From the NCBI GenBank assembly GCA_014773175.1, contig VXCM01002032.1:1-64000 (forward strand): a stretch of DNA of 64,000 bases. Direction: 5' to 3'. The notes beneath the pieces were generated by a model. That model was not told the origin of the DNA. It did not search any database and saw only the letters and a list, made by a program, of their open reading frames with translations. Each line of letters opens with the position of its first letter. Positions within the stretch are counted from its first letter, which is position 1. This document shows, in pieces, positions 1-18,833 of this stretch. The translations under genes and the position numbers were made by a program. The stretch is from Lucifuga dentata. Its lineage: Eukaryota > Chordata > Actinopteri > Ophidiiformes > Bythitidae.

Positions 1-613
1 TGCATGCTGCTGTCAGTTTCTGATTATATCGCCCTCTTGTTGTTGAAGCTTTAATAAGCTTTAACTTAGCTTTAACTTTTCACTGAGCAAAGTGTTTCAC
101 TTTGTTCACTGAGCAGTCTTCCTCTACACTCTTTACACACTGATAGGTGTGTGAGCAGGGCATTCCTGCAAAAGAACATTCAATGCTCAGTGAGCTACCC
201 CTGCCTAAATAAAGGCTAAAGTTTAATTATTAAGTTTGGGAACTCAACTTTTTTGAGGTAATTGGTTTCCACAAATTTTTTGAATAGATTGAACTGATTT
301 GGGTTTACAGTGCAGGAATTTACATTCACTTGACCTAATGCAAGTAGGTTTTGTCTCATGGATAATGAGAAATAATTCATTGTTTTAACTAAAATAATCA
401 AGTCAAATAAACTATTGTTCGTGAGTTGAATCAACTTTGACAACTTGAAATAACACATTGACAATGCAAAGGTATTAGTTTAACTTATTCAACTTAAGTT
501 TTTCAATTGAAACAAAGAGATTTTTATGTTGAGTGAACTCACATTTTCAAGGCAGCAAGGGAACTTATGTTTTTAAGTTGAACCACCCTGAAATGCTTTA
601 CAGTGTGTGGTTT

Positions 614-701
614 CAGATTTTGGAAAATGTTTGGCAGCAATGTAATGTGTATAATTATTTATTGTGCTCAAACATGCAAATCCAACGGTGTGGTCCTTTA
701 A
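614..701 (+). mobile_element. 3' remnant of the TTAA-flanked TIR element (copy A)
   Basis: The last ~90 bases match the right end of the complete copy at 14071-14678: TTGGAAAATGTTTGGCAG, then TTTATTGTGCTCAAACATGC, ending TGGTCCTTTAA. No left end is visible upstream, so it is a truncated copy left of the last ALDH4A1 exon seen. Confidence 0.7.
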
Positions 702-1049
702 AATGGATTTTGTTTTTTGAAATGTACTTCAGCATGCTCAATCCTGTGGAAAGAATCAATTCTACCAAACTGAGGTGCTAACTATAATATGCAGAGAGAG
801 AAGACACTGACATTTCAGTGTGCTACGTCTACGTATACTTGATGTTCTTGTTATGATACTGACAGAAATAAGTTAATTATTGCAGGATCGCAGCAAATGT
901 AGTTAAGTTTGAAAAACAGAATCTATGTGATTAGAAATATATCAGACATAATACTACACTGTATATGCTCTCATTGGGATCTAATCACCTTGAGAAACAT
1001 CATCCTTTTCTTCCTGTACCTACAATTATGCGAATAGTTGATGAACTTA

Positions 1050-8994
<7,945 letters not shown>

Positions 8995-9099
8995 GTTTTC
9001 ACAGAAGGATGCTGAGAAAACCTGACAGGAAAATGAGCAAACGCACCGCTAACAAACCAAATAATCTCACACCTGACACATGGATCAATTTCTGATAAG

Positions 9100-9160
9100 A
9101 TAAACTAAGAAAGTAGACCCGACTCGCATAAGAATACAACCCGGAAAACGCCATCTACTT
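9100..9160 (-). promoter_or_regulatory. possible ALDH4A1 core promoter motifs (ETS and YY1-like)
   Basis: Read on the minus strand, 9154-9141 gives ATGGCGTTTTCCGG, a YY1-like ATGGCG core next to an ETS-like TTCCGG, about 150 bases upstream of the ALDH4A1 start codon. Such pairs are common at TATA-less housekeeping promoters. This is motif reading only; the transcription start is not known. Confidence 0.3.
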
Positions 9161-10530
9161 GCTGGGGAGGATGATTATTTTTTATTGCTCCATTCCTTCT
9201 CATTACCAACAAAGCAATGGAATTTTAGGATAAAATGATAATAAAATATATATAATTACCTAATATGCGCAAGCAGAAGAGACAGGCAGCATTTTAATAC
9301 AAAATCGGAAATATCTCACAAAGAAAGACTCCCCGGCAAAATGAAACTTTCCACAAGCAGGGAGGGTGGGTCTGCGATTGACCATTCAGCAAACAAGGAA
9401 AATATCGTTAGCCAATCACAGCCACTCCTATGATTCCAGAATAAGGAAGCTCTATTTTTTGATAGAAACTTCGTCGATTTAAATGGGGGTTCTAAGAAAA
9501 CCATAATTTCTGTCTAGTATAAGCCGGGCGACAACGTGAAGGAAAAACCAATGTAAAGTTTGTTCGCAAGGTGCTGGGCCAACACGAGCCACCAGAACAG
9601 CTTCAATGCACTTTGGAAAAGTCCTTAGAGCTTTTATGAAGGAATGGGAACGCCATTCTTCTAAAAGAAGAATTTATTATTTGGGATAAGGTTGATAATG
9701 TTGGTGGAGAGCATGTCGGTCCAAAACATGTCACGGGTGCTCAACTGGGTTGAGATCTGGTGACTGTGAAGGCCACAGCATATGATTTATGGTTTTCATA
9801 TTCATTAAAACATTCAGTGACCCCTCGTGTCCTATAGCTTGGGACATTGTCATCCTGGAAGAGACCATTATCCTATGATGACCATTATCTACCTTTTGTT
9901 CGTTATGCTTCTTCAGCTTCTCACTGAGTGACCTCTCTTGTCTGAGTCATTCTTCTGCAGAGCCTGTGGCCTTGCGTTGACTCTTCCTGACACAGGTCCT
10001 TACCTCACCTCGTTCTTTCTGAAGGGACATTTTATTCTTTTTCAGGACCTGGAGGTTGCAACAAGGGCCCCATTCTTCTGAACCGCTTCAATGAGCTGAG
10101 GGAGGAAGTCTTCACTTTCTATGTCTTACAGTTAAAAGTTAAATTAAAATCAAGGAATAAAGAAAGAAAGGGAATGAAATAATTGGCATGTGGGCCACAA
10201 GAAATTATTAAAAGACTAGTGACATGCTGACAATATTTAGTGGGAGATAGTGAAAGCTTGGAGTGGCTCGAAAACAGACAAACAAAAGCAATACAACATA
10301 AAGCAATTTCACAGAACAAAATTTTATACAGAGGTAAAAATAAAAGGAATAGGCCTGCTTAAACATAAATATTACTTATTCACCCACAACAAAGATATTG
10401 CTTCATTTGTACCCAGGATGTCATACTTCAAAAGTATCTTAAGTATGTTCTTATTCTGTTAATCATAGCCTTGAACAGAAATTCAAGATCCTGCACCTCA
10501 AATAGTTCCACTTTCAATTTTATGGGATTT
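9161..10530. other. intergenic interval between the divergent ALDH4A1 and RNF123 genes
   Basis: No exon of either gene was found here. The stretch 9180-9540 is AT-rich with no recognisable element. A degenerate interspersed repeat lies at about 9540-10110. The stretch 10120-10530 shows nothing identifiable. Regulatory sites for both genes may lie here, but none can be supported beyond the motifs listed separately. Confidence 0.6.
9540..10110. repeat. degenerate interspersed repeat of a high-copy fish type
   Basis: The text around 9590-9880 (an AAGGTGCTGG block, then a TTGAGATCTGGTGACTGTG block, then a GCATATG...GACATTGTCATCCTGG stretch) resembles a repeat found in many fish and amphibian genomes. 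The resemblance is from memory and the copy is badly decayed, with no open frame. Its class is not decided here. A database comparison against fish repeat consensus sequences would settle it. Confidence 0.4.
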
Positions 10531-10867
10531 TCAAGGGCTCGGTACTTGCCCCCTCGCCACCCCTTGGGGGCGCCATGACAACAGACCCGACCAGGTAGGC
10601 AGACGTTTGCAACATCAAATTATCAAACCTTAAAAACGAAGTACGCTCTTATTCTACACGTTACGGTAGATTTATTTTGGACCATCTCGCGCTCCGTACG
10701 TGGGAGCTGTTTGACAAGAAAGAGGAGTGTGTGTTCTGGTGGATATTAGCCTTGTACACAGTGCAGCAGTGTGTGGAACGTTATCATTTTGACCAGTCTG
10801 AGTAAACGGGAGAAAAGGGGGATTGCAACCTGAGAAGAGGCTCATTAAAAAGAAGAAGAAGAAGCCG
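10531..10867 (+). promoter_or_regulatory. RNF123: RNF123 promoter region and inferred non-coding exon 1
   Basis: The stretch 10535-10700 is locally richer in CG dinucleotides than its AT-rich surroundings. A good donor (AAGCCG followed by GTAAGT) occurs at 10868. Coding exon 2 starts with an acceptor at 12139, 34 bases before the ATG, so an upstream non-coding exon is required, and one ending at 10867 fits. The transcription start cannot be fixed from sequence; somewhere between 10650 and 10750 is likely. Confidence 0.45.
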
Positions 10868-12139
10868 GTAAGTGTTGCTGTCAGCTGGCCGTATCTGTCT
10901 AACCATAAGGCTTTCACTGAGCCTTTAGCAGCTAGCTAGCAATGATATGTAATGATTTGTAAATTAAATTGGTGATGTTTTGTGATTTTGCTGACACTGA
11001 TCAGACAGTGAGTCCAGCCTAAACGGTTTTATAATGCCAGGTAGTTCCATTTTAGTCGCCAAATAAGCTACTGTTAGCCATCTGTGCAAAGGTGCACAGG
11101 GAGCTTAGCAGCCTAGCGGCTAATCAAACATGGTTTGTCTTAATTAAATTCCCTTTTCTTCTTCTTCTTCTTCTTCTTCTTCGTCGTCGTCCTCGTCGTC
11201 GTCGTCGTCGTCGTTATAGCATAAAAAAGCATATCACAAATCACGTTCGCCGTTCACTCCGTTGTGGTAAGAATGAAAACACAATAAAACACAGGATAGA
11301 GGGACAAACAGTGACTATGATTTCTAGTATTAAGTGTTGTTCTCAGTCACTGTTTACTCTGTAAGTTGTGTGGTGTTATCTGTCTTGACTGGCATTTCTC
11401 AGTTTATGACAGTGTCATTTAAGCCGCCATTCAAACCAATATCGCCGTCCTTCAGTGTTGACATCAGACTTTTTATTTAATATTAATGTCAGTAACTGTT
11501 GCTAGCCAGATATCCAAGCCATGGTTTCCCAAACTTGAGTGTGTTTACCACATGACCATTGTATCCAGTTACTGTAGCTGTCAGATTGGACATGCAGTAC
11601 TGCAGCTTTTTAAAGTGACGCTCCACTGATTTTACTCATCAGACTCAGTGTATTGGTCATGGGGAGCACTATTCAGCATGTGAAAACAGTTTTTTACTTT
11701 GTGTTGGTGCTACATTTGCGCATAGAAGATGGGGGGTTGAATTCAGTAAAAAATAACAAGAAAGGCTGTAGTCTTAAAACACACAGCTTTCAACAGACAC
11801 TCTTGTCTAGAAGTGGAAACATCTCCACAACCAAGAAGGTGTACTTATGTCAGGTGAAAGATTTTTTTTTTTTTTTTTTTTTTTTTGCACAGCAACTTTA
11901 AAGTGGCATATGAAAGCCAAATTCAATGGAAAGGAAAATTGAAAAAAAAAAAAATAAAGACGCCAGAGAGTTGCAGTGTCTCTTTTAGCCCTTTAGCCCT
12001 TTCTAGCTAATGTACCATAATTTATGGAATATTCATGTGGGGGTCTCCCATCTTCAGGATTTTGTGACACCGCTGACCTCTCTTTGTTTCACTTCTGGAT
12101 TGGCAACAGTTCCTTAAATTTGTTTTCTCTGTTTCCCAG
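10868..12139 (+). other. RNF123: RNF123 intron 1
   Basis: Contains the triplet microsatellite at 11157-11214 and a long poly-T at about 11862-11886. Nothing else was recognised. Confidence 0.5.
11157..11214 (+). repeat. (CTT)n-(CGT)n triplet microsatellite in RNF123 intron 1
   Basis: About eight CTT units pass into about twelve CGT-type units, unusual for its run of CG dinucleotides in AT-rich DNA. Confidence 0.88.
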
Positions 12140-12255
12140 CAGTGTATGGGCCAGGTGACTCCAGTCAGAAAGCATGAGTTCTAAAGGAGGCGGCACTGCC
12201 CTGACCCGTCGCAACTACAAATTGGCTTCAGACACAGACAAACCCAAAGCCACAG
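12140..12255 (+). CDS. RNF123: RNF123 exon 2: start codon with overlapping upstream ORF
   Basis: The acceptor TTTCCCAG ends at 12139; a second CAG directly after it makes a NAGNAG site, so use of 12140 or 12143 is possible. The main ATG is at 12174 with A at -3, opening [15 protein letters not shown], which resembles the N-terminus of other vertebrate RNF123 proteins. An earlier ATG at 12146 opens a 12-codon reading frame in another phase that ends at 12184, past the main start. Its -3 base is T, so scanning ribosomes may often skip it. Confidence 0.88.
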
Positions 12256-15200
12256 GTATGGCTGATGTGAGACTACTGTATGTAGACGTAAGATACATAA
12301 CACTAATTTTTATATTTATTTTAATTTTTTTTTTTATCCTGTATCCATTTAAGGGCAGTATGCATGAAAGCTATTTTAAAACAATGCTGTACTCCGCATT
12401 AACACAGACACACACATTCACACCTGGATGCTGCTCAGTACATCCACAGCTCTATCTAATTGCTGAAGAGCTCCACTGGAGCGTTGGCTTGCATAGAGGT
12501 ACTATACTATCTATTACAGGTGTTACTGAGGGAGGCGCAAGTGAGGTTCACCTGTACAAATTTATGTTGCTATATGGGAGGGGTTGAACTTGTGATCTTC
12601 TTGCAATAAGCTGGATTCAGTAAACATTTGATATAATATGCAAAGTTTGTTGTTGTCTCTCAGTGAATATTGCAACATCAGTAGGTTCCTAAAATAGTGT
12701 GAGGCAATTTAACGTCAGGTAAGTTAACAGGCAGTTAACACACACACATTTAAGTTATTTATGTGGTACTACCTTGGTTACATGTTACTGTTAGTCCTTT
12801 AGCATGCTGTTACCATGCCATTATACTGTTAGATATAAGAGAGTTCTTGTCAGTTAGTGTTAAGTTTTAAAGGGTACTCGCAGCTCATCGCATGGACAGT
12901 GACCGTTTCCTGTTCTGTGCCGGAGCTAGAGTCCCGTACAGGTTGTTATTATCTGTAGTGACAGCTTTAATGTCTGTACTTACCAGTTACAAGAGAGTAA
13001 AGCTTCCAGATTATTTATTCTTGTTGTGCAACTTTATTTGATCACTCACGCACACTTGGAGGAGACTGCGCACCATGACAATAGTTTCAATAGTTTATGC
13101 TACCCTTTAATGCTGTAAAATGTCTCATTATTGCAGTTTGTCAAAAAGAACAGAAATGCTGGAAGGATTTTTTTTTTTTATCCCATTTTCATTGAAGTCC
13201 TTTTCTTAGCTGTCCAAAAAAANAAAAAAAAAAAAAAAAAAAATCCTTCACAGCTGATCTGGTATGATATCATCATCTGAGTCAAAACAGGTTCCAGCTA
13301 AAGTTGTTTCTTGTTTGTGAAGGAGTGAAAATCTGATGGGGTGAAATCAAGTGAGTTGGTGTGAACAGCTGACCAAAGTCATAAATAGCAGCAAACAAGT
13401 ACATAATCACTGCTCCTTGGCCTAGTTTGTCCATCTTGTTTAGATCAAAGCTGGCACTTCTGGTAGATGTAACCACTGAGTGCAAATGAAATCAACTGAT
13501 GTGCAATAACACTGAAATAATTATATTGCTTCTACAAAAAAATTATCACAGCCTTTGCCCACTTCCTTATGTATCAGGCTCAGAACTTATCAAACAGCCC
13601 TCATATTTTGTGCTTTTGTTTTTTATGAGTCAATACACAGCTGGTCAGTCACGCCTGATCATTAGAATCGTACCGCTTTCTCTCTTTCTCCCCATTAGGC
13701 ATAGTGAACGAGAAGCTGCTGAGTGACTACTTGTACCATGTGTTCCCTTCTACCAATCAGGGAGCAGCGCTGGCTTCCCTCAGGTATCAACTCGATCTTC
13801 AGTCTTTCCTCTCCTCTACTCTCTTAGGAGATACAATATACCAGAGTAGAGTCTCATCTGTTTGTTCACTGACATTATGTAGTGGGTAAGTCCCTCAACA
13901 GACAAAGAGAGAGATAATGATCTGTTGAGGTGTATCACCGGTACTCCAAAGGTGCATATACCATGGGGATTGATATGAACCTCATTGTGGGATACAACCC
14001 TTTGGCTATTGTAGCATTGCTGCAACACAATGAATGTGTAACATGCAGAGCTGTGCAGTCATTATTTACCTTAAAGGACCTGACTAGTGACTTTGCACGT
14101 TTGAGCCAATAAATATTACCTCCATACTGCCAACCATTTTCCACAACATACTACCGGAGCGGTGAATTTTAGAATTGTTTTTCCTACCTTTCAGACTGCT
14201 ATTGGTTTTAGTTCATTCCAGTACACTTTAAAAGTCAAATTATAGACATTTGAAACATGCTTGAGATAAGTAATCCATCACAGCAAACAAGATATTTATG
14301 ACATTTTTTTTTTTTTTTTTTTTTNTTTTTTTTTTTTTTTTTTTAGTCAAACTAAATTTAGTGTTTCAACATGGAGCTACACAGAAGATAATGTATGTCT
14401 CCCCAGGGAATATAGTCCCTGGAGAAGACTGTTTTTACAGAGAAATTGAAATGACCATGTCTTCTACAATCATGCAAAAGTGTTAGCAAGAGAAACATTA
14501 CATTTTAAGATGAGTGTATCAGCTGAACATTTAATTTTGAAAGATTAGGGGATTTGACAATATAACAGGAAAGCTAAAATATGGTTTTATGTTTTGGAAA
14601 ATTTGGCAGTAGCATAATGTGTGTGCGGGTAGTATTCTTTGGGCTTAAATGTGCAAAATTACCAGTATGGTCCTTTAATTGTGTTTACATACACTTCGTG
14701 ATATGGGATGACAGTAACAAGTAAGGTTTGCAATGGAAAGTACAAATGTCTCATGGCATATCCACACTGAGTATGTCTTTGTGTCAGCTTGTGCTGGAAT
14801 TTCCATAAATTTCTCATGAATCGATGCGTTCCCTTCATGTGGAGACAGATGCGATGTGTTTCAGGAGAATCATGAGTGTGATGGTGTGTTCAACAAATCA
14901 TCATACTCTGTGCACCTGGCTGGATGTGTCAAGATATGCTGTTTTGCCAGCTGCTGGAAATCATATAACACTTCCATTTTTGCAAGAAGGAAAAGTCTTG
15001 ATGGAAAAATCAAGTGTCCTCTCAGCCCAAATTACAAAAGCTTCAGAGTCATTGAAGCGCAGCAGATTGGCCCAAATTAAATTGCTCTCAAATTATTAAC
15101 AGAAGTGTCACAATCTTTAAAACATGTGATTACCACAAGATACACTTATATAAAGCTTAACCTGTGGACTTGCATTCGCACTTAGACTAATGGTCGGGTG

Positions 15201-18200
15201 GGAAATTCACCTCATCCTCATTCTGCTGTGTTAACAGTGCAGCCAAAAAAAGTGACACATCTAAATTACTTACTGATCGCTCACTATCCTCCCATGACCT
15301 GGACCTGCATCAGTTATTCCACTTTTGAGTGTGGAAAAAAAAGAAACAGATTGAGAAATCTGTCAGACTGAGAAATGGCAGACACTGAATAAGTGTTGCT
15401 GGATTTCACAAGAGCATTTATTTTGATGTGCTGGGGACTTGAGTCTGACTTCCTCAGTCACACATGCTAAAAATTTTGACTGGCTTTTGTGTGTGTGCGT
15501 GTGTGTGTTGTACCCTGACCTAGACTAGTGTTACAGTGCCCTCAAGTCGCAAGCCACTGGCCCATTTCCTTAAGCCAGGCAGACTCATGTTACCCTCAGC
15601 AGCCCTATACATAGACACCTTTCCCTCCAGTTAACTTTAACCCTTAAGTCACTCTCCTTTGGGGAAGGCTGCTCTCCGCATGCTCCTCATTCATTCCTGC
15701 CATAAAGATAAACAGCAGGGCTTCCTGGGCTCGTCCTGAGGCTTAGATGTTGACATCGCCTGCAGGTTGAGTTTCACATGGGGTTTAAAGGCTCTTTTAG
15801 AGCGCTTATTCGGGATTGTGTAGAAAATCAGTCAATATGTCGGGGAAAAAGTTAATCAGAGTTAAAAATTCACCAGTCAGGGAAACCAGAGACAATCAGC
15901 CTCAAATGTTCATGGTGTAGGTTTATTATACAACTATATACTGTGTATATACCGTGTGTCAATGTATGGGGCAATCAACATACACTATTCAGTTTTCAAT
16001 GTGAGGTTTGATCTGCCACCACTGTGATATGTGGTCTCTCTTCTAAAAATCAGGGACTTCTGCGTGTATTTTGATAACCATCTGACTTTGGGTTTTTATC
16101 ATTCATCTTAGAGTTGCTGATTGACAAATCATGAATGACAGTTGATGTGTTGTTCTGTATGTCTTTCATTGTGTGTTTGTGCTTATTATCATAGTTTTGA
16201 CCAATTAGATTTTTTCTTATTATTTATTCAATTAGATTTTTGATGATCTTTTTAATGTCCCTACTTTTTACCTTTACTGTAAAGTGTATCGGGACCATGA
16301 TGCATGGTGATTTTGCACTTTAAATAAATTGATTGATTGATTGATTCTTATTTGGAAATCGAGATTTGAAAAAGTCCAATTTTCAAATCACAAGAGTTGC
16401 AGTTACTATTAACAGCATTGTTTTAGGAAGGGGATGGAATGTTTAGCCAGAATCGATTGATTTTTCTGTCTGAAGTGACGTCTGCAGCAGATCTAATCTT
16501 CCTCTTCATGTATAGGAAGCCTCTTGGGTTCCAAGATCTTGGCGCTCACTTGGAAAGGTTGCTGTCTGAAGGAGAGCCCACTGAGGACAGTGGAGGTACA
16601 CACACATAAAGAAAGGCCCCAACACATTAAACAAACAAATTAGATTATTATTCGATCATTATTGTGAAATTACCTGTATTTCTCCTTTATTAAATGTTTA
16701 AATGTGCAGAAGTCTATTTGAGCAGCTAGTTTTGTCTCTGTCCTTCAAATTTTATTTAAAGACTACTTGCTGATAATTCCATACATATTCTAATCAACCT
16801 GCCATTGTGTATCAGAAAAGGTCTGATGGTGTATATTAAATGTTATTGTTACTTGTTGATCAAACCTCAGGAGGCAAATCAAGCATTTGAAACTCCAACT
16901 CAACTTCATTGCTCCAACCAGGCTGAAATGCTGTTTGGAGAACAAAGGACTCACTTTTCTTTTATTACAAAACTATTGAATTAGAGTGAATTTTCTCACT
17001 GTGGCTGTGTTGGTAAAAATTCGGCAGTAAAGAAATATATCACAGAGTTTCACACACTCTGCAAAGTATGCATTTGCTTTTTTTTTGTTGTTGAAGGATT
17101 CAGTGCATCAGTTTTACAATAAAGCTGCTTTGCACAGTGCTGCATGGTGAAGATACCTGCAGACTGTACTTGCTAGACTCAATAAATGTACCCTGAGTTG
17201 CAGTAATGCTTAAGATGCAGTACATGATTGCTCTTTTTTCCTGCAGATCAACTGAATGAAGGTCGTTTGGGCCCTCAGCCTGTGGTGCTGGATCACACCA
17301 GTGGCTTTGAAGGACTTCTGTTTGTCGACGACGACCTGCTTGGGGTAAAGCTCACATATTCTACAGAGGTCATTTAAAAAATAGAGCAACGTCCACTTGA
17401 TTATGCTTCCAATACAGCTAATTAGCGACCTGACTGATTTTCTCTAGTTTTTTGTTCCAATATTTTTTCAGTACTGATAGAAACCTGTTTGTACAAAAAA
17501 AATCTCTTCATGATCTTTACATAAAAGCCATGATATACACTGGAGGCTTCACAACAACTCTTTTGCCGCTGTCATACACATATTTTCAGGAATATACACC
17601 CTGTACTTACTTCCACAGATCCAGCTGTACAGGACATTTTCTCTTTAATATTCCTTTACACGTAATTCATCAAATATCCAAAATGTGATTGATGTTTATT
17701 TAGTCGTGGAATAATCAGTCTGATCACATAAAAGGTGACGTGATCGTTTCTTCATTTGTGATGATTTCAGGTCATCGGCCACAGCAACTTCAGCTCCATC
17801 AGAGCCACTACATGTGTTTATAAAGGTAAATAATACCTCTTAGTCAGACCAAGACACCTTAGTCGCAGGAACATCTGAAATATTACTGGAAGTGATAAAC
17901 ATATTGGCTGCATAGTCTATAACAGAGAATGTTGGAGAAGGACAAAAGGACTTTTACATCATTGTATCACATGTCGAAACATACTTCCCTTGGAGCTATC
18001 AAGTACTAATCTTAAAAACTGAGGCATTTATAAAGCATGTGATATCTTCACATGCTTTAGTCTTCCAACCGCACTATAGTCTTTATGTCTAAGAAAATGG
18101 ACCACAACATTTTCTAGGTCAAAGTAGTTTAGTTTATTTCTTTTCACATATTAAAAAAAAAAATGAAATAAAATGAAATGAAAGAAAATGAAAATGAAGA

Positions 18201-18797
18201 AATGAAAATGAAGAAAATGAAGAAAATGAAGAAATGAAATTTCTTTTCTGAAATTTCAGAAAAGAAATTTCATATAAGAATTTNATGAAGAAAATGAAGA
18301 AATGAAATTTCTTTTCTGAAATTTCAGAAAAGAAATTTCATATAAGAATTTCATAAGAATTTTCATATTCAAATTGAAATTTCAATTTCATTTTAAGTAG
18401 CATATTATACAATGTACTGCCTCCTTTTGTGTCACATGTACAACAGGAGACATACACTGTATTTCTCCTACAGTGTACATATACACATGAAAAATGGGCT
18501 CAAAATGTTGGTCCAAAACCCTAAAAAAATATATTTCATTAAACACTTAAATGGTGCCCCACTGTGATAGTGCAGCAAATGTTACCTCTGATGTTACTGG
18601 GAATATGAAATTAAATATGACTCTAATTTCTCTTTAGAAATTGTAGAACTTTGTCTTGGTAACAATTATGAAGCTGAACAATACATTTCTCTTATTTCTT
18701 GTTGTCTCCAGGGAAATGGGCATATGAGGTGTTAATCTCCTCTCAGGGTCTGATGCAGATAGGTTGGTGTACGCTTAACTGCCGCTTCAACCAGGAG

Positions 18798-18833
<36 letters not shown>

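Noticed and set aside
200..560. A TIR element around CTCAACTTTTTTGAGG text
   Set aside because: The two sides share only AT-rich CAACTT-type words; the inverted match is too weak to support.
9240..9300. Minus-strand ATG at about 9296 as the ALDH4A1 start
   Set aside because: Its frame meets a stop at the only donor and the phase does not fit the next exon; the exon at 8954-8994 fits exactly.
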